From Cystobacter fuscus DSM 2262 (GTDB lineage Bacteria > Myxococcota > Myxococcia > Myxococcales > Myxococcaceae), in assembly GCF_000335475.2 (NCBI RefSeq), contig NZ_ANAH02000005.1, positions 620,001-684,000 on the forward strand: a stretch of DNA of 64,000 bases. The letters are read 5' to 3'. The notes below the pieces were generated by a model. It saw only the letters and a program-made list of their open reading frames with translations, did not search any database and was not told where the DNA came from. Positions 54,682 through 63,210 of the stretch are shown in pieces. How positions within the stretch are numbered: the first letter of the stretch is position 1; every line of letters begins with the position of its first letter. Made by a program: the position numbers and the translations under genes.

Positions 54682-55683
54682 ATGAAATCCGAACGAATAT
54701 TCATTCCCACGCCCTGTGCTCCCCAGTCCCTGTGCTGGAGCGGCGAGACGCTCATCGACTGGGTCGATGGTGGCGTCCAGTACGGGTTGGACGGGAAGAT
54801 CGCCGATCCCCACGTCCGCTATGCCTACCACTTCGATGCCGCGGTGATGTCGCGGGATGGCCAGTACGCCGTTCTCTACGAGAAGCTCGGCACCAAGGGG
54901 CTCCTGCTTCGGAACGGGGAGGTGGTGCGGGAACTCAACCGCAGCTTCTACCAGGCGAACAAATACGAATATCCCGTTGCCCTCGTGATCCTGCCGAGCG
55001 GCCGCACGCTCCTGGCCCACTGTCCCGAGGAGTATTGCCGCCTGGAGCTCGAGGACGCCGAGACAGGAGAGCGGCTCACCCGGCGGGACGGCGACTCACC
55101 GGACTTCTTCCACTCCCGGCTCCAGTTCAGCCGCGATGGCCGCTACCTGCTCAGCGCGGGGTGGATCTGGCATCCGGTGGACGCGGCGCACGTCTACGAC
55201 GTGGCCCGTGCGATCGAGCAGCCCGGGACGTTGGACAAGCCCCAGGACTTCAAGGTGGGGGATGCGTTCCTGGAGGTGCACTCGGCGGCCTTCGGGGCAC
55301 GGGACACGGTCGTCCTGAATTGCTCCGGTCTGGACGGGGACGACACATCCTTCGGAGACGGAGGGGAGACGAGTGACGTGCGCCTTGGGGTGTACTCGCT
55401 CACCGACCGGCGCTTCGTGTCCATGGCGCTCGCGCAGCAGGCGCCGGGGACGCTGATGGCGATGGACAACTACGCGGTGGGGTTCTTCGGGCACCCCCAT
55501 CGCATCGAGCTGGCGACGGGCCGGGTCGTGGAGAGCTGGCCGGAGCTCGCCACGGGCCAGCAATCCAGCAGCATCATCGGTTTCCTCAAGTCCAAACAAC
55601 CGCCGATCGCGATGGATCCGGTGGGGCGCCGCTTCGCGGTGGGGACGGACAAGGGCATCGAGATCATCCGCTTCAATCCCTGA
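54682..55683 (+). CDS. Hypothetical beta-propeller-like protein
   Basis: A 333-residue protein with repeated strands of SRDGQYAVLY, SRDGRYLLSAG and VGRRFAVGT type, spaced as in WD40-like propellers. It has no signal peptide and no recognised family. The start at 54682 (MKSERIF) is chosen by codon pattern; no strong Shine-Dalgarno is seen. It is bracketed by rearranged DNA. It could be an immunity or scaffold protein, but nothing in the sequence decides this. Confidence 0.6.
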   Translation: MKSERIFIPTPCAPQSLCWSGETLIDWVDGGVQYGLDGKIADPHVRYAYHFDAAVMSRDGQYAVLYEKLGTKGLLLRNGEVVRELNRSFYQANKYEYPVALVILPSGRTLLAHCPEEYCRLELEDAETGERLTRRDGDSPDFFHSRLQFSRDGRYLLSAGWIWHPVDAAHVYDVARAIEQPGTLDKPQDFKVGDAFLEVHSAAFGARDTVVLNCSGLDGDDTSFGDGGETSDVRLGVYSLTDRRFVSMALAQQAPGTLMAMDNYAVGFFGHPHRIELATGRVVESWPELATGQQSSSIIGFLKSKQPPIAMDPVGRRFAVGTDKGIEIIRFNP

Positions 55684-56103
55684 CGCCCTCCTCTCCCTCA
55701 CTTCATTCCGGGTCGGCCAGTGCCAACCCCTTCATTCCCGGCGTGGAGGGAGGCGCCGCCAACGAGCAGACCAGCCCATCCTTGGACCGCATGCAGATGG
55801 AGGGGGGGCGCCGACGCGTCTCCAGGCCGCCTGCTGACCGGCACCACTCTCAGCATTCAAGAAAGCCGCGCCGGTCGACCAGGAGGTGGTGCTTCGAGCC
55901 GGGCTTGCATCAGAGGGAGTGACACGGCCCCGTGGAACTCCCCAGCGGATGAAATGCATCAAGTAATTCCCCGCCGGCTCGTTCACGTTGAGCGGAACCT
56001 GCTCGGCCCAACGAAGGTGACTCGGGACGAGCCAAGTACCCACTCATGCCGTACCGGGGAGCGCGACGACCGCTCACCATGAACACTTACTGGAGGAATG
56101 AAC
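55684..56103. other. Non-coding stretch with transposase relic
   Basis: 420 bp with no intact gene. It contains the short IS5-type relic at 55853-55906 (minus) and otherwise sequence with stops in all frames. The GGAGG for the next gene lies at 56092-56096. Confidence 0.5.
55853..55906 (-). pseudogene. IS5-type transposase relic, 18 codons
   Basis: On the minus strand 18 codons read KPGSKHHLLVDRRGFLEC, matching the GSKHHLxVDRRG motif near the start of the DDE domain of IS5-family transposases. A stop lies just outside on both sides, so only a fragment remains. Confidence 0.45.
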
Positions 56104-56901
56104 ATGCGAATTGGTGCGCTGATGGGCCGTGGTATGTGGGTTTCCGCCCTGTTCGGGTCTCTCGCCGTGGGGTGCGGGGGCGCGCCTGGTGTCGACGGTG
56201 GCTATTCGGAGTCCGCGGAAGCCGCGAACGTGTCCGAGTCCCTGCCCACGGAGGCCGTGCAGGCCGGAGCGGAAGGTGACACCGGGCAGCTGACTCAGGG
56301 GCTCGGGGGCTGCCCCAGCACGACGGTGGGCTGGTCGCAGTGGCAGCCGAGCTGGAACGGCAATGCGAACACCATGGGCACCTACTACTGCTATGGAACT
56401 GTTCCCGCGGGCAACGAGGGCTTTACCTTCCCGGCCACGCTGGCCAGCTCGGAGCGTACCGGATCGGCCCAATACACCTGTAGCAATGGCTCGTGGGTGT
56501 TCCAGGGCGGCTCCTGCAACGGCAAGGTCGTGAGCACCATGACCGCCTCTGGCTCTTCCGTGACGTGCTCCTCCACGGATCCCGTGAAGACCAAGTGGAT
56601 CGGCTGGTACGTGTCTGATTTCAAGCGGTGCCCGGATACCGGCGGGCTCGACTGGTGGGTGAATCAGTACAACAACACCACCATTTGCTCTGCGTCCAAC
56701 AACTACGACGGGTATGCGACCAGGGACGCCTGCTTCCGCGCGTATCTGCAGGAGGGCGGGAAGTCGAATGGCGAATTCTATGAAGCCCAGTCGAGCGGTC
56801 ACATCGCCGCGAATTCCGAGGCCAACGCCTGCGGTTCGATGGCCGGTTATCCCTGGACCAACGTCCTGGCCAACGGAGCGACCTGCAAGTACAAGCCCTG
56901 A
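56104..56901 (+). CDS. Lipoprotein with DUF4214-like motif
   Basis: A 265-residue lipoprotein: the signal is about residues 1-21 with lipobox LAVGC. An acidic linker (about 25-65) precedes a Cys-rich domain with YTCSNGSWVF and SCNGKV (a short sushi-like pattern), then CPDTGGLDWWVNQYNN, which resembles the D-x-x-GLxYW core of DUF4214, a domain often found in S-layer and adhesion proteins. The ATG at 56104 has GGAGG 7 nt upstream; an ATG six bases earlier is too close. A perfect hairpin follows the stop. The likely location is the cell surface; the function is unknown. Confidence 0.75.
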   Translation: MRIGALMGRGMWVSALFGSLAVGCGGAPGVDGGYSESAEAANVSESLPTEAVQAGAEGDTGQLTQGLGGCPSTTVGWSQWQPSWNGNANTMGTYYCYGTVPAGNEGFTFPATLASSERTGSAQYTCSNGSWVFQGGSCNGKVVSTMTASGSSVTCSSTDPVKTKWIGWYVSDFKRCPDTGGLDWWVNQYNNTTICSASNNYDGYATRDACFRAYLQEGGKSNGEFYEAQSSGHIAANSEANACGSMAGYPWTNVLANGATCKYKP

Positions 56902-56923
56902 GTTGTTCTAGCGGAGGCTGACG

Positions 56924-56958
56924 AAGGGCTCGGAACCGGCTGGTGGTTCCGAGCCCTT
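56924..56958 (+). terminator. Strong hairpin after the DUF4214-like gene
   Basis: A perfect 14-bp inverted repeat, AAGGGCTCGGAACC / GGTTCCGAGCCCTT, with a 7-nt loop lies 23 bp after the stop. The TT at the end of the stem is followed by GGG rather than a T-run, so a terminator or mRNA-stabilising hairpin. Confidence 0.8.
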
Positions 56959-57623
56959 GGGATGCTTGGATATTCATGGGTTGGCGCCCTGGTGGACCCG
57001 CGCGAGGCCATATGCAATCACGCCCACCGCACGGGAGACGCCAGGAGAAGAGGAGCTCCTTCCCGCTGAGGGCACGGGTCGGGTGTGGAGGCCGCGGCGG
57101 GGTGCAGGCATACCTGTCGCAGTAGAGCTACTCCTTCGTCACCGCGAGGCCCCGTACGAGGGCGCGACGCGGCACGAGGTGGAGGCGCCGCATCTGTATG
57201 CCATGCACCGTCAAAGCTGGCCTCGCGGGCAGTTCTGCCGCGAGCGGGCCACTGCTAGCGTCCTTTTGCGATGCGATTCGGAGCGGGTCGCATCATATTC
57301 CGGGGGATTGACCAGGAGTCGAAGGCCGCCATCGCCAGACTGCTGGAGGTGATTGGCGAGCAGGCGGAGCATGGGGGAATTCCGGGAGCCCCCGGCCAGG
57401 GGTCCGTGAGGAAGAATCCCTTCTTCGGGTCCTTCGCGCCCATGCGGACTTCAAGCCTTCGTCTGACGCCGGGCAGAGAACCAACCACCCAGGCGAACCG
57501 GGCCGTGGGCGCACCCGCGCGCGAATTCTCCATCTCCATCCGACCGCGTGCGGCATGGCACGCGCGGCCCGGGGGCCACACCCTGGCCAGGGTGTTCTTC
57601 AATGCACTAAAAAACCCTTCCCC
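56959..57623. other. Long intergenic region before the S9 peptidase
   Basis: 665 bp without a supported gene. A plus-strand open frame from 57271 begins MRFGAGRIIFRGIDQESKAA, which faintly recalls a PilZ/TIGR02266-type segment for about 45 codons and then loses coding character. It may be a decayed fragment. The promoter of the peptidase gene should lie near the right end. Confidence 0.4.
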
Positions 57624-60074
57624 ATGCTCCTCTCCCCCCTGCCTGTTTTCGCCGCGCTCCTGACCGCCACGGCCTCGCCGCCCGCGGTCGAGAATGGCTA
57701 CCGCACGCCCCCCGAGCCCATCGCGAGCATCCTCGCGGCCCCGGCCACCCCCTTTGTGCTGGTGAATTCCCAGCACCAGAGTCTGGCCCTGCTCGGCTAC
57801 GAGAGCATGCCGGGCATCGAGCGGCTCTCCCGGCCCATCCTCCGGCTGGCGAGCTACCGCATCGACCCGGCCACCACGGGTCAGAGCGAGATATATGCGC
57901 GGTGGTACAACGCGCTGACCCTCCAGGAGCTCGCCACGGGCAAGGAGGTGGCGGTGCCCCTGCCCGCGGGCTCGCGCTACGCCTCGCCCCAGTGGTCGCC
58001 GGATGGCAAGCGGCTCGCGTTCATGCTCGAGCGGCCCAAGGAGCTGGAGCTGTGGGTGGTCGAGCAGGATGGCTCGGCCCGGCGCATCACCGGGGCGCTC
58101 AACGCCGCGTTCGGTTCGGCCTTCCGCTGGCTGCCCGACAGCACCGGCTTCGTCGTGCGGCAGGTGCGGGCGGACCGGGGCGCGCCTCCCACCGTCTCCA
58201 GCACCCCCACCGGACCCATCGTCGAGGAGAATGACGGCCAGACCCGGCCCGCGCGCACCCACGCCGACCTGCTGCGCAACCCCTCCGATGAGGCCCTGTT
58301 CGAGTACTATTTCACCGGCCAGCTCGCGCGTGTGGCGCTGGACGGCTCGGCGCCGCGCCCCATCGGCGCGCCGGGGCTCCTCCCCCGCTTCTCCGTGTCG
58401 CCCGATGGCCGCTACCTGCTCACCGAGACCCTGAAGCGGCCCTTCTCCTATCAACTGCCCGCCAGCTCCTTCCCCACGGAGATCGCGGTCTCGACGCTCG
58501 ACGGACAGCGCGCGCGGACGATCGTCGACCGGCCGCTGGCGGACGAGGTGCCCATCGAATACGACTCCGTCGTCCGGGGGCCGCGCGAGGTGGAATGGCG
58601 CGCGGATGCGCCCGCGACGCTCGCCTGGGCCGAGGCGCTGGACGGGGGCAATCCCAAGGCGGACGTGCCCTTCCATGACAGCCTGTGGCTGCAGGCGGCG
58701 CCCTTCAAGGCGGCGCCCGTCAAGCTCGCCAACCTCCAGGAGCGCTTCTCCAAGGTGTACTGGGGCCGCGCCGACCACGCGCTGGTGCTCGAGCGCAAGC
58801 GGAAGACGCGCACCGAGCGGCGCTCGGTGGTGAACCCCTCGCGGCCGGGGACGGCGCGGCTTCTCCTGGAGCGCAACTTCCAGGACCAGTACGGGGATCC
58901 CGGCCTGCCGCTGCTGGAGGACAACGCCGCGGGCAAGCCGGCGTTGCGCTACACGTCCGATGGACGCGCCTTCTTCATGTCGGGCGATGGCGCGACGAAG
59001 GCGGGCTACTTCCCCTTCGTCGACCGGCACGAGGTGGCCAGCGGCCGGGTGACGCGGGTGTGGGCCGCCCAGGCGCCCTACTACGAGAGCGTGGAGGCGG
59101 TGCTCGACGCGGAGGGCACCCGCCTGCTCACGCAACGCCAGAGCGCGACGGAGGCGCCCAATTACTGGCTGCGCAGCGTGAAGGACGGCAAGAGCCGGGC
59201 GATCACCGCCTTCAAGGATCCGGCGCCGGTGTTCGCGGGGGTGACGCAGAAGACGATCGTCTACTCGCGCGCGGACGGGCTGCCGCTGTCGGGCACGCTC
59301 TACCTGCCGGCGGGCTACGAGCCCCGGCGCGACGGACCGCTGCCGACGCTGCTGTGGGCCTACCCGGCCGAGTACACCGATGCCAAGGTCGCCGGGCAGA
59401 CGGTGGACATGGGCAACGTGTTCACGCGGCCCAGCGGCTTCAGCCACCTGTTCCTGCTCACCCAGGGCTACGCGGTGCTGGACAATCCGGCGATGCCCAT
59501 CGTGGGCGCGAACGGCGCCGAGCCCAATGACACCTATGTCGAGCAGCTCCGGGCGGACGCCGAGGCGGCGGTGGAGGCGCTGGTGAAGCTGGGCGTGAGC
59601 GACCGTGACCGCCTGGCGGTGGCCGGCCACAGCTACGGCGCCTTCATGACGGCCAACCTGCTGGCGCACACGGAGTTGTTCCGCGCGGGCATCGCGTGCT
59701 CGGGCGCCTACAACCGCACGCTCACCCCGTTCAGCTTCCAGTCCGAGGAGCGCACCTACTGGAAGGCGCCGGAGACCTATACGCGGATGAGCCCGTTCAC
59801 CTACGCGGACCGGATCCGCGAGCCCCTGCTGCTCATCCATGGCGGGGCGGACAGCAACCCGGGCACCTTCCCCATCCAGTCCGAGCGCTTCTACGCCGCG
59901 CTCAAGGGCAACGGCGGCACGGCCCGTTACGTGCTCCTGCCCAACGAGGGCCACGGCTATAACGCCCGGGAGTCCATCGGGCACGTGAACTGGGAGATGG
60001 TGAACTGGCTCGACCGTCACGTGAAGAACGCGCCCCCGCGCGCCCCGGCGACGGCGGCGGACACGGTGCCCTGA
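57624..60074 (+). CDS. S9-family glutamyl-type peptidase, exported
   Basis: An 816-residue serine peptidase of the S9C/D group related to chloroplast glutamyl endopeptidase. The signal peptide is short (about 1-17). A long beta-propeller (about 40-560, with SPQWSPDGKR and SVSPDGRY repeats) precedes the hydrolase domain (about 570-800). The catalytic Ser is in AGHSYGAFM (about 674), Asp in GGADSNPG and His in NEGHGYN. The ATG at 57624 was chosen as the one giving a signal peptide; an earlier in-frame start at 57555 lacks one. It probably acts on peptides outside the cytoplasm, complementing the S9 enzyme at 31638. Confidence 0.93.
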   Translation: MLLSPLPVFAALLTATASPPAVENGYRTPPEPIASILAAPATPFVLVNSQHQSLALLGYESMPGIERLSRPILRLASYRIDPATTGQSEIYARWYNALTLQELATGKEVAVPLPAGSRYASPQWSPDGKRLAFMLERPKELELWVVEQDGSARRITGALNAAFGSAFRWLPDSTGFVVRQVRADRGAPPTVSSTPTGPIVEENDGQTRPARTHADLLRNPSDEALFEYYFTGQLARVALDGSAPRPIGAPGLLPRFSVSPDGRYLLTETLKRPFSYQLPASSFPTEIAVSTLDGQRARTIVDRPLADEVPIEYDSVVRGPREVEWRADAPATLAWAEALDGGNPKADVPFHDSLWLQAAPFKAAPVKLANLQERFSKVYWGRADHALVLERKRKTRTERRSVVNPSRPGTARLLLERNFQDQYGDPGLPLLEDNAAGKPALRYTSDGRAFFMSGDGATKAGYFPFVDRHEVASGRVTRVWAAQAPYYESVEAVLDAEGTRLLTQRQSATEAPNYWLRSVKDGKSRAITAFKDPAPVFAGVTQKTIVYSRADGLPLSGTLYLPAGYEPRRDGPLPTLLWAYPAEYTDAKVAGQTVDMGNVFTRPSGFSHLFLLTQGYAVLDNPAMPIVGANGAEPNDTYVEQLRADAEAAVEALVKLGVSDRDRLAVAGHSYGAFMTANLLAHTELFRAGIACSGAYNRTLTPFSFQSEERTYWKAPETYTRMSPFTYADRIREPLLLIHGGADSNPGTFPIQSERFYAALKGNGGTARYVLLPNEGHGYNARESIGHVNWEMVNWLDRHVKNAPPRAPATAADTVP

Positions 60075-60344
60075 GCGTCTCCGGGGCGCTGGACGTGCCC
60101 GCGGCGCGCTGAGCCAGCTCAGGCCGCTTCCGCGCCTCCTTGAGCCCCAAGCACCCACAGGGACCTGGAAGCCCCCACGCTCCCGCGGCCTGCCGGAGAG
60201 TCGAATTACAACTCCCCCGTCATCAGCGAGTCACTGGCGGCGCTCTATCTCACGTCCTCGATCATGCCCGGGAGCCCGCGCTCGAGCGCCCCCCTGCCCC
60301 ACCGGCCCCAGCAGTAAATCGGCGGGACCTCCCGCACAGGCGAA

Positions 60345-61067
60345 TCAGGTGTCCGCGGTAACCCAGCGAGTCCGGCTGAAGGTCGGCCCGTCGACGACGC
60401 GCAGCGGGACGGCTGCCTCGGCGCAGGATTCCGACAGCCGACTCCAGAGCGTTGCGGCCTGCTCTTCGCGAACGACGATGTGCGCGAAGTCTCCGTCGGG
60501 ACCGGCGCGCATCAGCGCAAAGGGCTGGTTTTCAGCGCCGCCGAGAACCTTCTCTGTCCGGCGCGGCTCGAACGCGGCTTCGACGAGAGGATGCTCGAGA
60601 GCGGGAGGCGGTCCGCCAGGCGGTGACACCAGCGCGAGCTGTCCCCCCTGACACCAGGGGAACGCCGACTCATCGAACAGGTGCAATGCCACCTGTGGAT
60701 CGCGCGTGCATCGCAGGGGAAACGAGGGGTGCCCCATCAGCGCGTGGAGTCGGCCTGGTGCGAGGACACGCGCAGCGCCCCCGGGCACGGGGCTCCATGG
60801 GGTGCCCCGAGCAAGGTGCACCCTGGAGTCGAGGAACGTCACCCGACCCACATGGCACAGCAGGGTGACGAGGATTCGCTGCACCGCATCGGGCACGCCG
60901 GCATCGACGGGAGCGTGGCTCATGACCCATCCGAGCACGCCCTCCTCAAGCGGCGGCCGACGGGCGGCAGCGCCCCCGAGGAAAAGCGGCTCGGGCGCGT
61001 GTGTCAGGACCAGTTCCACGACACGGGGGGCATGCGACCCCTCTCCGGCCAGACGGCTCCCGCTCAC
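60345..61067 (-). CDS. Hypothetical protein coupled to a LysM-type remnant
   Basis: A 240-residue protein with no recognised family. It is soluble and rich in Leu, Ala and His, with segments ELVLTHAPEPLFLGG near the start and VVREEQAATLWSRL near the end. The GTG at 61067 is chosen because it overlaps a TGA (GTGA) that closes the frame of the upstream LysM-type remnant, with GGAGG 10 nt before it; a GTG at 61121 is in frame but starts inside that remnant. Myxobacterial LysM proteins of this kind often stand next to secretion-system effectors, so an effector or partner role is possible but unproved. Confidence 0.6.
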   Translation of the reverse strand: MSGSRLAGEGSHAPRVVELVLTHAPEPLFLGGAAARRPPLEEGVLGWVMSHAPVDAGVPDAVQRILVTLLCHVGRVTFLDSRVHLARGTPWSPVPGGAARVLAPGRLHALMGHPSFPLRCTRDPQVALHLFDESAFPWCQGGQLALVSPPGGPPPALEHPLVEAAFEPRRTEKVLGGAENQPFALMRAGPDGDFAHIVVREEQAATLWSRLSESCAEAAVPLRVVDGPTFSRTRWVTADT

Positions 61068-61185
61068 CTTGCCGGTGCCTCCGACGCCCTCTCGAAGTAG
61101 ATCTCCTCGACGTAAGGTCACGGATGTGGTGGCTCTCCGCGATGACCGACAGACATTCGCCCTGCTCGACCACGTGCACGCTCAT
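61064..61185 (-). pseudogene. LysM-type gene start, frameshifted
   Basis: From an ATG at 61185 the frame reads MSVHVVEQGECLSVIAES, the start of a LysM glycan-binding domain, for about 23 codons. Then the coding sense moves to another frame reading YVEEIYFERASEAPAR and ends at a TGA (61064-61066). The total of 122 nt is not a multiple of three, so one frameshift (or a sequencing error) is needed, and the usual 45-50-residue LysM core is not complete. Confidence 0.45.
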
Positions 61186-61440
61186 GACCAGGAAAGATCC
61201 TGCTCAAGAGGTAAATGAAACGTTACCCGGCCTGCCGCCAGCGAGGGAGCAGCTCAACCCGGGAAGGCCGCGCTCCTCACTCCGAGCATCTACCAGTGAA
61301 CGAGGGGTGGGACATCCAGTAGAGGAGCGCGGATCCAGCGGCCAGGAATACGTCTCCGGATTGAGTCCAAAATGGGTCCGGCAAGAACTGATCTGGTCCC
61401 GCGCATAGGCGGAAGAGAGGCCGTGTAGACGACCCGAGCC

Positions 61441-62091
61441 ATGTCCACCCGGATGACCTTCCCGATGAACGTGAGCCTGAGCGCGAAGCACGTGGTGCTC
61501 AGCAGCGCCTATCTGGCCAGCGTGCAGGTGCTGGAGCGGGCCACGGGAGACATCCTGCGGACCCTTCCCAACACGAATGGCGTCCAGGGCGCGCTCGAGC
61601 TGCCCGATGGCACGCTGCTCGTCGCCGAGGCCGCCACGGGCCGGCTCGTGAAGGTGGACGCCGCCGAGCCCGCGGGGACCACGGTGCTCGCCGAGGGGTT
61701 GAAGGGGCCAGTGGGGCTCGCGGCCGACACGGAGGCGGAGGAGCCGGGGGTGTACGTCACCGAGGTGCGCTCGGGGAACGTGACCCGGGTGCGTCTGTCC
61801 GACGGCGCCCGGCGCACGGTGGCCAAGGGCCTCAAGGCCCCCGAGGGCATCGCCCGGCATCCGGACGGTGGGCTGATCGTCGCCGAGGTGGGCCGCAAGC
61901 AACTGGTGCGCATCGATCCGGCCACGGGACGCTCCACCGTGCTCGCGCGCAACCTGCGCATCGGTCTGCCCGAGAGCGAGGGCCTGCCGCCCGGCTACCT
62001 CCCCACGGGCGTCGCCGTGGGCCGCTCGGGCACCATCTATCTGACGTCCGACATGGAGAGCGCCCTCTACCGGTTCGTGCCGGTGCCCTGA
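61441..62091 (+). pseudogene. 5'-truncated copy of the beta-propeller gene
   Basis: 217 codons that repeat the last 216 codons of the gene at 52204-53844. Only one residue differs (Ser for Gly in VSLxAKH). The copy lacks the signal peptide and the first two thirds of the propeller. By chance an ATG in frame stands exactly at the left junction, so a short cytoplasmic protein could be made, but it has no ribosome-binding site and would probably not fold. It is a duplication remnant rather than a working gene. Confidence 0.8.
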
Positions 62092-62123
62092 CGGGGCCGC
62101 ACGCCCTCAAGACTCGGGGTGTC
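61444..62123. repeat. Direct repeat, copy 2 (680 bp)
   Basis: Second copy of the block at 53197-53877, same orientation, 8.25 kb downstream, with 16 base differences and one deleted G just after the stop codon. It includes the 32 bp after the stop, ending with GACTCGGGGTGTC. Confidence 0.95.
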
Positions 62124-62192
62124 CCGTGTCCACCTGGGACGCCCCTTCTCGCGCGAAGCGCACCAGTTCCTGGAGGAGTACAGGGGACGGAT

Positions 62193-63134
62193 TCAATCCC
62201 CCGACCGGGTCCGCTTCCGTGTCCGGGACGGCCGCGCTGGGGCCGACGCCAGGCGCAGGGCCTCGATCAGCGCGGCCAGGGCGGGCGGGAGCTGGCGACG
62301 GCTCGGGTAGTAGAGATGGCAGCCGGGCCATACCGGGCACCACTCCTCCAGGACGCGGATCAAATCACCCCGGGCGAGGTGCTCGGCGGCCACATCCTCG
62401 AGGACATACGCGAGCCCCTGGCCCATCAGGGCGGCCGTCAGGATCATGTCGTCGTCATTGAAGACGAGCGCTCCATCGGGCTTCCATTGAAGGGAGTGAC
62501 CGTCCCGCTCGAAGGTCCAGGGGTACAAGCCGCCCAGGGTCGTCATCCGGTAGGAGATGCAGCGATGTCCGGCGAGCTCCTTGGGGGTGGTGGGCCGGGG
62601 ATGCCGGGCGAAGTAGGCCGCGGAGCCCACGACCGCGATCCGCACGTCCGGGCTCACCCGGATGGCGATCATGTCCTTGTCCAGAGCACCGCCGAACCGG
62701 ATGCCCGCGTCGTACCGGCTGGCGACGATGTCGGTCAGGCCATCATCGAGCGACAGTTCGAAGCGGATGTCCGGATGGGCCTCCAGGAACCGGGGCAGGA
62801 TGGGCCAGAGCACGTGGGTCGCGGCATAGCGGAACGTGGTGAGGCGCACGGTGCCCGCGGGCTTGTCCCGCATCGCGCCCAGCGCCGTCAGCTCCGACTG
62901 GATGGACTCGAACGCCGGCCGCAGCGTCAGGAGCAGACGCTCTCCCGCCTCGGTGGTCGACACACTGCGAGTCGTTCGTGTCAGCAACCGCAAGCCCAGA
63001 CGGCCCTCCAGGGCCCGCATCGCATGACTCAAGGCCGAGGGGGACATGCCCAGCGTCGCCGCCGCGCGCGTGAAGCTCTTCTCCTCGGCGACGGCCACGA
63101 ACGCCGCCAGGTCGTTCATCTCGTTGCGCTTCAT
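62193..63134 (-). CDS. LysR-family transcriptional regulator
   Basis: A 313-residue regulator. The N-terminal winged HTH (about 5-65) has FVAVAEEKSFTRAAATLGMSPSALSHAMRALE in the usual LysR pattern; the C-terminal substrate-binding domain (about 90-300) is complete, with the YFARHPRP and SYRMTTLGGLYPW segments of the DsdC/YafC-like group. The ATG at 63134 is the family start. It diverges from the aldo/keto reductase gene across 76 bp, the classic arrangement in which the LysR protein controls its neighbour. Confidence 0.95.
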   Translation of the reverse strand: MKRNEMNDLAAFVAVAEEKSFTRAAATLGMSPSALSHAMRALEGRLGLRLLTRTTRSVSTTEAGERLLLTLRPAFESIQSELTALGAMRDKPAGTVRLTTFRYAATHVLWPILPRFLEAHPDIRFELSLDDGLTDIVASRYDAGIRFGGALDKDMIAIRVSPDVRIAVVGSAAYFARHPRPTTPKELAGHRCISYRMTTLGGLYPWTFERDGHSLQWKPDGALVFNDDDMILTAALMGQGLAYVLEDVAAEHLARGDLIRVLEEWCPVWPGCHLYYPSRRQLPPALAALIEALRLASAPARPSRTRKRTRSGD

Positions 63135-63210
63135 TGCTGCATGCACCTCACAACCTCATGCCGACCCGGCTATCTACTCGACGGCCCTGGCACGCGCCAT
63201 GTTGCGCGGC

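Noticed and set aside
57271-57432. Possible PilZ/TIGR02266-like fragment (MRFGAGRIIFRGID...)
   Set aside because: Only about 45 codons look coding, no c-di-GMP motif is present, and the match is too weak to call even a pseudogene.
57255-60158. A 967-codon open frame on the minus strand opposite the S9 peptidase gene
   Set aside because: It is rich in Arg, Gly, Val and His as expected for the antisense of GC-rich coding DNA, has no domain, and the plus-strand gene has complete catalytic motifs.
60200-60317. Plus-strand reading frame ending in a PQQ-stop with NYNSPVISESL
   Set aside because: Short, no start codon or family similarity; could be a decayed gene end but this cannot be shown.
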